Shown: positions 1 through 5,043 of the stretch, piece after piece
Position numbering within the stretch: position 1 is the first letter of the stretch
How the letters are laid out: each line of letters begins with the position of its first letter
Source of the DNA: an uncultured Collinsella sp.
GTDB taxonomy: Bacteria > Actinomycetota > Coriobacteriia > Coriobacteriales > Coriobacteriaceae
Length of the DNA: 6,289 nt
Reading direction: 5' to 3'
Assembly (NCBI GenBank): GCA_958453575.1
Contig: CAUDYH010000080.1
Span: forward strand, 1-6,289
The notes under the pieces: generated by a model
Database searches by the model: none
What the model was told of the DNA's origin: nothing
Seen by the model: the letters and a program-made list of their open reading frames with translations, nothing else
Position numbers and translations under genes: made by a program

Positions 1-724
1 GGTTATTGGCAATCTTCACGGCAAGGTGAACGACAAGCGAGATGAACGCTGCCACCAAGAATTGCAAGATGGCCGTCTGCGCGAACACCAGCCAAGCCGG
101 TTTGATAACCGGAGTCGCATATTGAATGTAGCCTATCGGATAGAACGGCGAGCCCGGGCCATTCTTCACAAGCGCGGCGATTATCCCTGGAAGATTGATG
201 GCGAGGACGGCAAGCATTGCAAAAACACTCGCCCATACGCTCGATGCAACAAGTCTACCCAGCTCGCCCATCGGTGCCTGGATGATGAGCTTTTCACGTT
301 TGTTAAGACGCGCGGCAAGGAACGAGACGGCAACGGCCGTTGCGACCCATAGCAAGTACTCCTTCGATCCGTCATAATAGGTGTACTCTCCATCCGATAT
401 CTGCAGAAACGGAAGTAGGGGAGAGAGCGGTGCCAAGATAAGACGTCCCGCGGCAAGAGGGTACAGAAGCGCGGGCATGCTTGATGAAGAGGTATAGACA
501 CCGTCCTCCCCCGCATTCACAAGCGCATCCGCATAGGATGCTGACAATTCCTGCTCAACACGGGTTATTCCCGACTCGAGGTATTCGACCCGTCCGTCGA
601 TGCCAGCCGCGCTCCTGAAGACGGGCAGAGCACAAAGAACCATCAACGCAACAACGACAACACAGAGCGACCTGGAGGAGAGAAGCGACCTAAAGATCGC
701 CTTCGAGATTTTGAGCATATTCAT
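1..724 (-). CDS. ABC-2-type permease-like membrane protein, C-terminus beyond window
   Basis: The minus strand is open from an ATG at 724 to the window edge, giving 241 residues without a stop; the C-terminus lies beyond base 1. The start is supported by AAGG at 731-734, six bases upstream; a second in-frame ATG at 718 would be spaced worse. Predicted topology by eye: membrane segment 1 at about residues 20-37, an extracytoplasmic stretch to about 120, segment 2 at about 123-140, a short basic cytoplasmic loop (NKREK at 141-145), segment 3 at about 163-185, a loop, and segment 4 at about 212-236. One N-terminal helix, a soluble outer domain and then a helix bundle is the usual plan of ABC-2 permeases; REKLIIQAP after segment 2 resembles their coupling-loop region. 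No ATPase gene is visible; it could lie further downstream. The gene follows the secreted peptide gene on the same strand (66 bases apart), so peptide export or self-immunity is a reasonable inference. The exact family is not certain. Confidence 0.72.
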   Translation of the reverse strand, partial: MNMLKISKAIFRSLLSSRSLCVVVVALMVLCALPVFRSAAGIDGRVEYLESGITRVEQELSASYADALVNAGEDGVYTSSSSMPALLYPLAAGRLILAPLSPLLPFLQISDGEYTYYDGSKEYLLWVATAVAVSFLAARLNKREKLIIQAPMGELGRLVASSVWASVFAMLAVLAINLPGIIAALVKNGPGSPFYPIGYIQYATPVIKPAWLVFAQTAILQFLVAAFISLVVHLAVKIANN

Positions 725-754
725 CGCCAACCTTAACCTCATCCAGTCGGAACA

Positions 755-783
755 GAGGGGCCGAACAAAATGCTCGGCCCTTC
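755..783 (-). other. Intercistronic hairpin between peptide and permease genes
   Basis: GGGCCGA at 758-764 pairs perfectly with TCGGCCC at 774-780, and the stem extends outward through 755-757 with 781-783, including one G-U pair, around a nine-base loop. It lies in the 66-base gap between the peptide stop and the permease start. No T-run follows on either strand, so it is not a canonical intrinsic terminator. It could instead be an RNA-processing or mRNA-stability hairpin that lets the peptide be made in excess of the permease. The pairing is seen directly; the role is inferred. Confidence 0.45.
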
Positions 784-790
784 CTCGCAT

Positions 791-1156
791 CTAGTAGGTG
801 CTATAGACAAATTGCCATTTATCAGTTGTGCCAAGAACACCACAGGAGCACATTGCAGCGAGGCGGGATTCCCTATGATGCGCGGATCGGCGATAGCCAT
901 TTCGGTAGGAGATCGTCTTGTAAGAGATGTTGAACATCGAGATGCTGTGCCCGCTTACGCCGCGAGGACAGCTGTAGCTCCAGTAGGTATCGACGACGTC
1001 GTCCGTATACCCGAGGGGCTCAACGAGGGCACACTGGCTGCTCTCCTGGGAAGGAGGCATCGGGGTATCCGCAAAGGCGGGGGCTCCCGGCAGCAACAGA
1101 CAAAGAGCGAGGCCGAGGAAAACCAAGAGCTTACACGACTTAACAGTACTGAACAT
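791..1156 (-). CDS. Small Sec-secreted peptide, possibly lactococcin 972-like
   Basis: This encodes a 121-residue protein. The ATG at 1156 is chosen because GGAG lies six bases upstream; an in-frame TTG at 1168 overlaps that ribosome-binding site and is unlikely to be the start. Residues 1-29 form a signal peptide: basic N-region (K6, K9), hydrophobic core at about 10-22, and PGAPAFA just before a likely cleavage after A29. The mature part, about 92 residues, contains four cysteines (C42, C63, C103, C105), possibly two disulfides. A WSY motif near residue 59, KTISYRNGYRRSA at 80-92, a small-residue stretch (LAAMCSCG) and the aromatic end VYSTY resemble the spacing of lactococcin 972-family peptides, which act outside the cell on the envelope. 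That match is pattern recognition only, and the original lactococcin 972 has no cysteine. A permease-like gene follows on the same strand, as expected for a bacteriocin export/immunity unit. An unrelated secreted protein remains possible. Confidence 0.68.
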   Translation of the reverse strand: MFSTVKSCKLLVFLGLALCLLLPGAPAFADTPMPPSQESSQCALVEPLGYTDDVVDTYWSYSCPRGVSGHSISMFNISYKTISYRNGYRRSAHHRESRLAAMCSCGVLGTTDKWQFVYSTY

Positions 1157-1187
1157 AATCCTCTCCAATCTAGAGGGGTTTCGGTTG

Positions 1188-1214
1188 CAGCATGCTGTGA
1201 TTACTTGCCGGCAA
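1188..1214. promoter_or_regulatory. Two perfect 10-bp palindromes in the divergent promoter region
   Basis: CAGCATGCTG (1188-1197) and TTGCCGGCAA (1205-1214) are each perfect palindromes, lying side by side between the divergent peptide and DUF2975 genes. The second overlaps a probable -35 for the rightward gene and adjoins a TTGACT (minus strand, 1220-1215) that could be the -35 of the peptide gene, though no convincing -10 follows at 16-18 bases. They may be protein-binding sites; some 10-bp palindromes arise by chance. Confidence 0.3.
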
Positions 1215-1233
1215 AGTCAATTTAACATAAACT
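1205..1233 (+). promoter_or_regulatory. Probable sigma70-type promoter of the DUF2975-XRE pair
   Basis: TTGCCG at 1205-1210, a 17-base spacer, and TAAACT at 1228-1233 make a moderate match to the vegetative consensus, 44 bases before the DUF2975 ATG. The -10 lies inside the inverted repeat at 1221-1239, so a protein bound there would block initiation. The match is not strong enough to exclude other start sites in this AT-rich stretch. Confidence 0.4.
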
Positions 1234-1246
1234 GTTAAAAAGTAAC
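1221..1246. promoter_or_regulatory. Operator-like inverted repeat TTTAACA-N5-TGTTAAA plus a third half-site
   Basis: TTTAACA (1221-1227) and TGTTAAA (1233-1239) are exact inverted repeats around five bases. TAAC at 1243-1246 adds a further half-site in the same phase as GTTA at 1234-1237 (again N5). The site overlaps the probable -10 of the DUF2975 gene. Two or more half-sites of this size at a promoter are typical of HTH repressor binding. The XRE regulator encoded two genes on is the obvious candidate, giving autoregulation and perhaps control of the divergent peptide gene. Binding is inferred. Confidence 0.45.
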
Positions 1247-1276
1247 CTGAGTTTTTTAAATTCTTCGGAGGTTATT

Positions 1277-1789
1277 ATGAGTTCCGACAATCGCACTCCC
1301 CGGCTTCATTCCTTCCGCATCGCATGTGCGATAGCCTCTGCGACCCTTTGCGCCACCGCCATCGCACAAGTGGCGTTCTCCTTAAAGCCAGCAATCGAAG
1401 TGCTCGACAACCCTGTAATTGCAGACTCCCCCGCGTATCCAGCCCTTGCGATCTCGACATTGGTCCCTGCCGTCATCGGTATCGCTACGACCATCCTCAG
1501 CGCCGTTCTCGTGTGGACGATCAAGAGCGGAGACCCCTTCAAGAAAGGGTCTGCGACATGCTTGAAGGTGCTCGGCATTCTCTTCGTTGTTCAAGCTGCC
1601 ACCAGCCTCTACGCCGGCTCACTCAAAACCTCCGTTTCGATGTTTGGCGGCGAGGGGGCCGTCGGCGCCCAAGAGATCGCTTCATCATTCGATTGGACCT
1701 CTCTGGTTCTCGGCATCGTCCTGTTCATGCTTTCCCAGCTCTTCTTGTACGCCCGAGAGCTGTACCTCGACTCCGACGAGATTGCGTAA
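1277..1789 (+). CDS. DUF2975 family four-helix membrane protein
   Basis: This encodes 170 residues, starting at an ATG with GGAGG at 1267-1271, five bases upstream. Four membrane segments are visible: about residues 13-36, 54-82, 94-113 and 138-159. The SGDPF motif (84-88) after segment 2 and the C-terminal run ARELYLDSDEIA, where a charged patch and a short hydrophobic-acidic tail follow the last helix, are typical of DUF2975 proteins. Members are usually encoded directly upstream of a small XRE-type HTH protein, as seen here (nine bases between the stop and the next ATG). Their biochemical function is not established; a membrane partner or signal input for the paired regulator is a common inference. 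Length is normal and nothing looks truncated. Membership is recognised from architecture and partner gene, not from a search. Confidence 0.8.
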   Translation: MSSDNRTPRLHSFRIACAIASATLCATAIAQVAFSLKPAIEVLDNPVIADSPAYPALAISTLVPAVIGIATTILSAVLVWTIKSGDPFKKGSATCLKVLGILFVVQAATSLYAGSLKTSVSMFGGEGAVGAQEIASSFDWTSLVLGIVLFMLSQLFLYARELYLDSDEIA

Positions 1790-1798
1790 GGAAACGCC

Positions 1799-2050
1799 AT
1801 GCCCGTAATTGTTCGCCTCGACAAGATCATGGCCGAGCGAAAGATTTCCTCGAACGAACTTGCCGAAAGGATTGGAACCACGCCCGTGAACCTGTCCCGT
1901 ATTAAAAAAGGGCATATTCGCGGCATTCGCTTCAACACACTCGAGCAGCTATGCCTCGCCCTTCGTTGCCAACCCGGAGACCTTCTCGAAGTCATGAGCG
2001 AAGAGGATGCCCGAAAGGAGTTCGGACTCGATTGGTCCGCCGAGGATTAG
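1799..2050 (+). CDS. XRE/Cro-type HTH transcriptional regulator (YozG-like)
   Basis: This encodes an 83-residue DNA-binding protein. The ribosome-binding site AAGGA overlaps the stop codon of the DUF2975 gene, and the ATG follows six bases later, so the two genes are translationally close and surely one operon. The helix-turn-helix spans about residues 17-42 (SSNELAERIGTTPVNLSRI), with the recognition helix at about 27-36. The following segment, IRFNTLEQLCLALRCQPGDLLE, is the signature of compact Cro/CI-type regulators of the YozG kind, which pair with DUF2975 proteins. It probably acts in the cytoplasm as a dimer; the inverted repeat upstream of the operon is a candidate target. The short C-terminal tail ending in SAED may be native or altered: the TAG stop is followed immediately and in frame by a recombinase fragment, so a DNA junction could lie within the last few codons. 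Confidence 0.88.
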   Translation: MPVIVRLDKIMAERKISSNELAERIGTTPVNLSRIKKGHIRGIRFNTLEQLCLALRCQPGDLLEVMSEEDARKEFGLDWSAED

Positions 2051-2776
2051 AGGGCGGTCGTACTCGCCCTGCACACGGGGATGCGAATCGGCGAGGTCTG
2101 CGGCCTTCGGTGGTGCGATGTGGATTTCGAGACGGGCCTGATCTCGATCGGACACTCGGTGGCGTACGCGAAGGGAATGGGTTCGTTCATCAAGGACACC
2201 AAGACCCATGACGCCAGGGGTATCCCCATCGACCCGGTCGGCCTACTCCCCTTCCTGAAGGAGACCCACGAGATCGACTGCGGAAAGCTGCGCTTGCGCG
2301 GCCTTACCGGGGCGGTCGAGATCGGGGACTGCTACATCCTGTCGGAGCCGGGCGCGACCTTCGCGACGACAAGCTATATCCGCAGGGCGTTCAAGACGTT
2401 CTCGGAGACCAACGGCCTCATGGGCACCAACGACGAGCTGATCACGTTCCACGGCCTTCGCCACACGTTCGCAACGCAGTGGATCCGCCAAGGCGGCGAT
2501 ATCAAGGCGCTCCAATCGATCCTCGGCCACAAGGACGCCATGGCGACGCTCAACGTCTACGCCGACATCGAGCCCATCTCCAAAATCCATAACATGCTGC
2601 GCGCCACGCCGTGCCTTTGGCGCGGGCACCTCGGGCCGAGGGTCGATCCGGGTCCCATGTTCCAACAGAGGATCCAGGAGTCCATCGAGACGCTCCAGGC
2701 GTTCGGCTACGGCATCACCGAGCCGGACGACCGAAATATCGCCATACGCGACGTGAAGACGAACAGTTGGCTCTAG
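2051..2776 (+). pseudogene. Tyrosine recombinase (integrase), N-terminally truncated remnant
   Basis: The reading frame opens right after the TAG at 2048-2050 with RAVVLALHTGMRIGE, which is already inside the catalytic domain; the arm-binding and SAM-like core-binding domains are absent. Counting from the ATG at 2081, the catalytic set is complete: R2 (TGMRIGE), K41 (TKTHDARGIPI), H124 and R127 (FHGLRHTF), H150 (ILGH) and nucleophile Y160 (LNVYADI). No ribosome-binding site precedes 2081, so the fragment is probably untranslated or at best made by coupling or readthrough from the XRE gene. A full-length relative would have roughly 150-180 more residues at the N-terminus. The tail from about residue 173 to 231 is long for this family and unrecognised, and may be an altered or foreign end. 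Without its DNA-recognition domains it should not recombine normally. It suggests a former integrative element at this locus. Confidence 0.8.
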
Positions 2777-2815
2777 CTCACCGAGTACGCGGCAGTGCTG
2801 GGCCCATCCCAACTG
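2764..2815 (+). other. Inverted repeat at the end of the integrase remnant
   Basis: CAGTTGG (2764-2770) and CCAACTG (2809-2815) are exact 7-base inverted arms separated by 38 bases, straddling the stop codon at 2774-2776. The large spacer makes a simple terminator unlikely; it may be part of an old recombination end or chance. Confidence 0.25.
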
Positions 2816-2832
2816 AGGTCACGGTGGTCCGA

Positions 2833-2876
2833 TAGGGGCGCCGCCCGCGGCATGCGCCGCGGAGCGGTATCCCCTA
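2833..2876. other. Large imperfect dyad (long stable hairpin)
   Basis: TAGGGG (2833-2838) pairs with CCCCTA (2871-2876). Inside an internal loop, CCGC (2841-2844) pairs with GCGG (2864-2867), and after a single bulged A at 2863 the 7-base stem CCGCGGC (2845-2851) pairs with GCCGCGG (2856-2862) around an ATGC loop. About 17 pairs in 44 bases is far more than chance would give at one place. With no T-run it is not a standard terminator. It could be a structured RNA, a protein-binding dyad or a dispersed palindrome. Confidence 0.5.
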
Positions 2877-2928
2877 CCGAAGGGCGGGGATGCCCTCCGC
2901 TTCCAGTTCGGAATCAGCCGTCGGAGGC

Positions 2929-2976
2929 GTTCGGCTGACTGCGGGAACGGCCTGTCCGCTCAATGTGTTCGGCTGA
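2929..2976. repeat. 10-bp direct repeat GTTCGGCTGA, two copies
   Basis: Identical copies lie at 2929-2938 and 2967-2976, with 28 bases between. The first copy is also the right arm of the hairpin at 2914-2938. Short direct repeats beside an integrase remnant can be core-site or binding-site remains, but this length can also arise by chance in GC-rich DNA. Confidence 0.35.
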
Positions 2977-3102
2977 GATCGGAAATCAACCCAACACGAG
3001 CCGGACACGCGCTAGACGGCTCTTCCCCGTGCGGCCTTCCCCCTTACGCTCATGTTGCAGGCATGTAACGCCGCAGCGAGCGCGCCTTTTTTGCGCCAGA
3101 CA

Positions 3103-3125
3103 GGTACAATGATGAACACTGTACC
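3103..3125 (+). promoter_or_regulatory. Probable -10 box inside an inverted repeat, upstream of the ACT gene
   Basis: TACAAT at 3105-3110 matches the -10 consensus at five of six positions and lies about 60 bases before the ACT-domain gene. No good -35 is found 15-18 bases upstream. The box is part of an exact inverted repeat: GGTACA (3103-3108), 11 bases, TGTACC (3120-3125). The palindrome thus spans -10 to about the start of transcription, a classic repressor position. The repeat is seen; promoter and operator roles are inferred. Confidence 0.45.
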
Positions 3126-3172
3126 GTAGCGGAGCGCCCCGCGCGCGCCGCAATCACGCGAAAGGGTTTCCC

Positions 3173-3460
3173 ATGGCCGAGATCTCGTCCTCCCGTATCG
3201 TCATCACCGTCCTTGGCAAGAACCGCCCCGGCATCGTCGCCGGCGTCACCCGCGTTCTGGGCGAGGCCAACGTCGACATCCGCGACATCACGCAGTCCAT
3301 TATCGAGGACATCTTCACCATGACCATGCTGGCCGATACCGCCGAGTCCAAGCTCGACTTCGCCGAGCTGCAGAAGGCGCTGGCCGAGGCCGGCGAGCTT
3401 TCGGGCGTCAACGTGTCCATCCAGCGCGAGGACGTCTTTAACTTTATGTATCGCCTGTAG
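3173..3460 (+). CDS. ACT domain-containing protein, UPF0237 family
   Basis: This encodes 95 residues comprising a single ACT domain, normal for this family. The ATG at 3173 is preceded by AAAGGG, six bases upstream. The diagnostic stretch runs from about residue 8 to 54: IVITVLGKNRPGIVAGVTR, then VLGEANVDIRDITQSI and EDIFTMTMLAD, giving the beta-alpha-beta core with the ligand-loop region KNRPGIV. ACT domains bind amino acids or similar small molecules and regulate enzymes; free-standing UPF0237 members have no settled function. In many bacteria the next gene encodes a PFL/DUF711 (UPF0210) protein. That partner is absent here and a citrate synthase follows after 79 bases on the same strand. 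A link to amino-acid (perhaps glutamate-family) control is possible but is only suggested by position. An inverted repeat overlaps the likely promoter. Confidence 0.9.
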   Translation: MAEISSSRIVITVLGKNRPGIVAGVTRVLGEANVDIRDITQSIIEDIFTMTMLADTAESKLDFAELQKALAEAGELSGVNVSIQREDVFNFMYRL

Positions 3461-3539
3461 CGAACAGGCCGTACGGGAACAGGCCGGCGCATCTGCACCC
3501 AAGCACGCCGCCCCCCATACGGCCCCGAGAGGAGCGCGC
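3461..3539 (+). other. Leader between ACT and citrate synthase genes, with repeats and a stem
   Basis: GAACAGGCCG occurs twice in tandem (3462-3471 and 3477-3486). GGCCGTA at 3467-3473 can pair with TACGGCC at 3518-3524, just before the ribosome-binding site AGGAG at 3530-3534. The stem would bring the end of the ACT gene close to the citrate synthase start and could affect its translation. There is no T-run, so cotranscription of the two genes is likely. Function is unproven. Confidence 0.35.
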
Positions 3540-4958
3540 ATGGCTTACGACGCCAAGAAAATCTACTACCGCTTCGATGACCATCTGAGCCGCCTGGTCT
3601 TGGATTATGAGGCGAGCCGCCAGATTTCGCCCGAAAGCGAAAACCTCTACCACGGCCTGCCGACTGATCCGTACGACGAGGGTCTGTTCGTCGAGCATAA
3701 CGTCAAGCGCGGCCTGCGCAATGCCGACGGCTCGGGCGTGGTCGCGGGCCTTACCCGTATCTCGGACGTGCACGGCTACAACAAGGTCGACGGCAAAGTC
3801 GTGCCCGACCAGGGCAAGCTCACGCTGCGCGGCTATAGCATCGAGGATCTGGTCAACAATGCCCAGTCCGAGAATCGCTATGGCTACGAAGAAGTCGCCT
3901 ATCTGCTTATCACGGGCTCGCTGCCCAACAAAGAGGAGCTCGACGGTTTTTGCGAGCGCTTGGGCGCCTTTAGGCATCTGAGCGACGAATACGTCAAAGA
4001 GTTCCCCATGACCACGGTGTCGTCGAGCATCATGAATGTGCTCCAGCGCGCCGTGTTGCTGCTTTACGCCTTCGACGCCGAGCCCGACGCGATTACGCCC
4101 GAGCATGAGATCGACGTCGCCATTTCCATGCTCGCACGTCTCCCGCGCATCGCCGCCTTCGCACACATGGCCTCGGTCGCCAAGCTTCGCGGCTCCGAGG
4201 TTCACGTGCCGCACCCCACGCCCGGTCTCTCCACCGCCGAGACCATCCTACAGGTCCTGCGCGGCGGCATGGCGTTCACCCGCGATGAGGCGATGCTGCT
4301 CGACGTGATGCTCATGCTGCATGCCGAGCACGGCGGCGGCAACAACTCCACCTTCGCTTGCCGCGTGCTGTCGTCTTCGGCCACCGACCCGTATTCCGCC
4401 TACGCCGCGGCTATCGGCTCGCTCAAGGGCCCGCGCCACGGCGGTGCCAATGCCAAGGTCGTGTCCATGCACGAGGACATCCGTGCGCATGTCTCCAATT
4501 GGGAGGACGAGGACGAGGTCGCGGCCTACCTGGGCAAGATCCTCGACAAGCAGGCCTTCGACGGCACGGGCCTCATCTACGGCATGGGCCACGCCGTCTA
4601 TACGCTCAGCGACCCGCGCGCCGAGGTATGCCGCCGTTACGCGCGCACACTTGCCGCCAAGAAGGACCTGGGCGAGGAATTCGCACTCATCGAGCGTATC
4701 GAGCGCCTGGCACCCCAGGTCATGCGCGACCACGGCATGACCAAGCCCATCTGCGCCAACATCGACCTGTACACAGGCTTTATCTACAAGATGCTCGGCG
4801 TGCCCGAGACGCTCTTTACGCCGCTATTCGCCGTCGCCCGCATGGCCGGCTGGTCGGCGCACCGCATGGAAGAGCTCTTCTGCGCGCACCGTATTATTCG
4901 CCCGGCCTATCGTCCGGTGATCGAGCCGCTGGAGTACAAGCCACTCGCCGACCGATAG
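3540..4958 (+). CDS. gltA: Citrate synthase
   Basis: This enzyme condenses oxaloacetate and acetyl-CoA to citrate in the cytoplasm, opening the TCA branch to 2-oxoglutarate and glutamate, often the main role in anaerobes with an incomplete cycle. It has 472 residues, longer than the usual 370-430, because of an N-terminal extension of about 60 residues before GVVAGLTRISDVHGY (66-80). The catalytic set is present: H300 (GPRHGGAN), H351 (YGMGHAVY) and D409 (ANIDLYTGFIY). HAEHGGGNNSTF (261-272) matches the family helix that contacts substrate, and RGYSIEDL (97-104) is the conserved N-terminal strand-helix. The arginine-rich end (RMAGWSAHRMEE, ending in RPAYRP) fits the CoA and carboxylate-binding C-terminus. 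AGGAG lies five bases before the ATG. The gene ends at a strong terminator. 2-Methylcitrate synthase is the main alternative; sequence alone does not settle substrate choice, but no propionate genes are nearby. Confidence 0.93.
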   Translation: MAYDAKKIYYRFDDHLSRLVLDYEASRQISPESENLYHGLPTDPYDEGLFVEHNVKRGLRNADGSGVVAGLTRISDVHGYNKVDGKVVPDQGKLTLRGYSIEDLVNNAQSENRYGYEEVAYLLITGSLPNKEELDGFCERLGAFRHLSDEYVKEFPMTTVSSSIMNVLQRAVLLLYAFDAEPDAITPEHEIDVAISMLARLPRIAAFAHMASVAKLRGSEVHVPHPTPGLSTAETILQVLRGGMAFTRDEAMLLDVMLMLHAEHGGGNNSTFACRVLSSSATDPYSAYAAAIGSLKGPRHGGANAKVVSMHEDIRAHVSNWEDEDEVAAYLGKILDKQAFDGTGLIYGMGHAVYTLSDPRAEVCRRYARTLAAKKDLGEEFALIERIERLAPQVMRDHGMTKPICANIDLYTGFIYKMLGVPETLFTPLFAVARMAGWSAHRMEELFCAHRIIRPAYRPVIEPLEYKPLADR

Positions 4959-4981
4959 GACGCGGACCGTTATAGATCTTG

Positions 4982-5020
4982 AGCGTGGCCAGGGACCCAA
5001 GCCCTTGGCCACGCTTTTTT
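4982..5020 (+). terminator. Strong rho-independent terminator after citrate synthase
   Basis: AGCGTGGCCA (4982-4991) pairs with TGGCCACGCT (5006-5015). GGG (4992-4994) pairs with CCC (5002-5004), with one bulged T, around a short loop. A run of six T (5015-5020) follows. It begins 24 bases after the stop codon and closes the ACT-citrate synthase transcript. The next gene starts only 24 bases further on, so it must depend on readthrough or a promoter within this stretch. Confidence 0.93.
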
Positions 5021-5043
5021 GCCAATAGAAAGGGCTGCATCAA

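Larger units (their letters stand above)
2777..3102. other. Non-coding stretch rich in dyads, no gene seen
   Basis: No reading frame with a ribosome-binding site, and no tRNA or rRNA signature, is visible here. The left half holds a large imperfect dyad (2833-2876), a small hairpin with AGGGC (2881-2885) paired to GCCCT (2892-2896), and a hairpin with TCAGCCG (2914-2920) paired to CGGCTGA (2932-2938), all packed in about 105 bases. None is followed by a T-run. The right half (about 2980-3102) is GC-rich leader or spacer with nothing I can name. The stretch separates the integrase scar from the core genes, so it may include the old element boundary. Confidence 0.5.

Noticed and set aside
181..516. 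Minus-strand frame of 111 codons in the permease region
   Set aside because: It is a shadow frame; the frame read from 724 gives continuous membrane-protein sequence with clear hydrophobic segments.
1157..1168. TTG start at 1168 for the secreted peptide
   Set aside because: The TTG overlaps the GGAG that serves the ATG at 1156, and the four extra residues add nothing to the signal peptide.
770..1225. Plus-strand reading frame of 151 codons
   Set aside because: It is antisense to the secreted peptide gene, lacks a ribosome-binding site and has no recognisable domain; the minus-strand frame has a signal peptide and a good ribosome-binding site.
1324..1905. Plus-strand frame of 193 codons over the DUF2975 and XRE genes
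   Set aside because: Arginine- and histidine-rich shadow translation crossing two well-supported genes in another frame.
2611..2835. Plus-strand frame of 74 codons past the end of the integrase
   Set aside because: No ribosome-binding site, no recognisable content, and overlapping the integrase remnant in a different frame.
2900..2960. Possible tRNA or attachment site in a tRNA, suggested by AGTTCGGAATC
   Set aside because: The sequence does not form a T-arm with GTTCGA-type loop closure, and no acceptor or anticodon arms are found around it on either strand.
3444..4214. Minus-strand frame of 256 codons
   Set aside because: Antisense shadow of citrate synthase in GC-rich DNA; no domain and no ribosome-binding site.
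4358..4975. Plus-strand frame of 205 codons inside citrate synthase
   Set aside because: Arginine-rich shadow frame; the overlapping frame contains all citrate synthase catalytic motifs.
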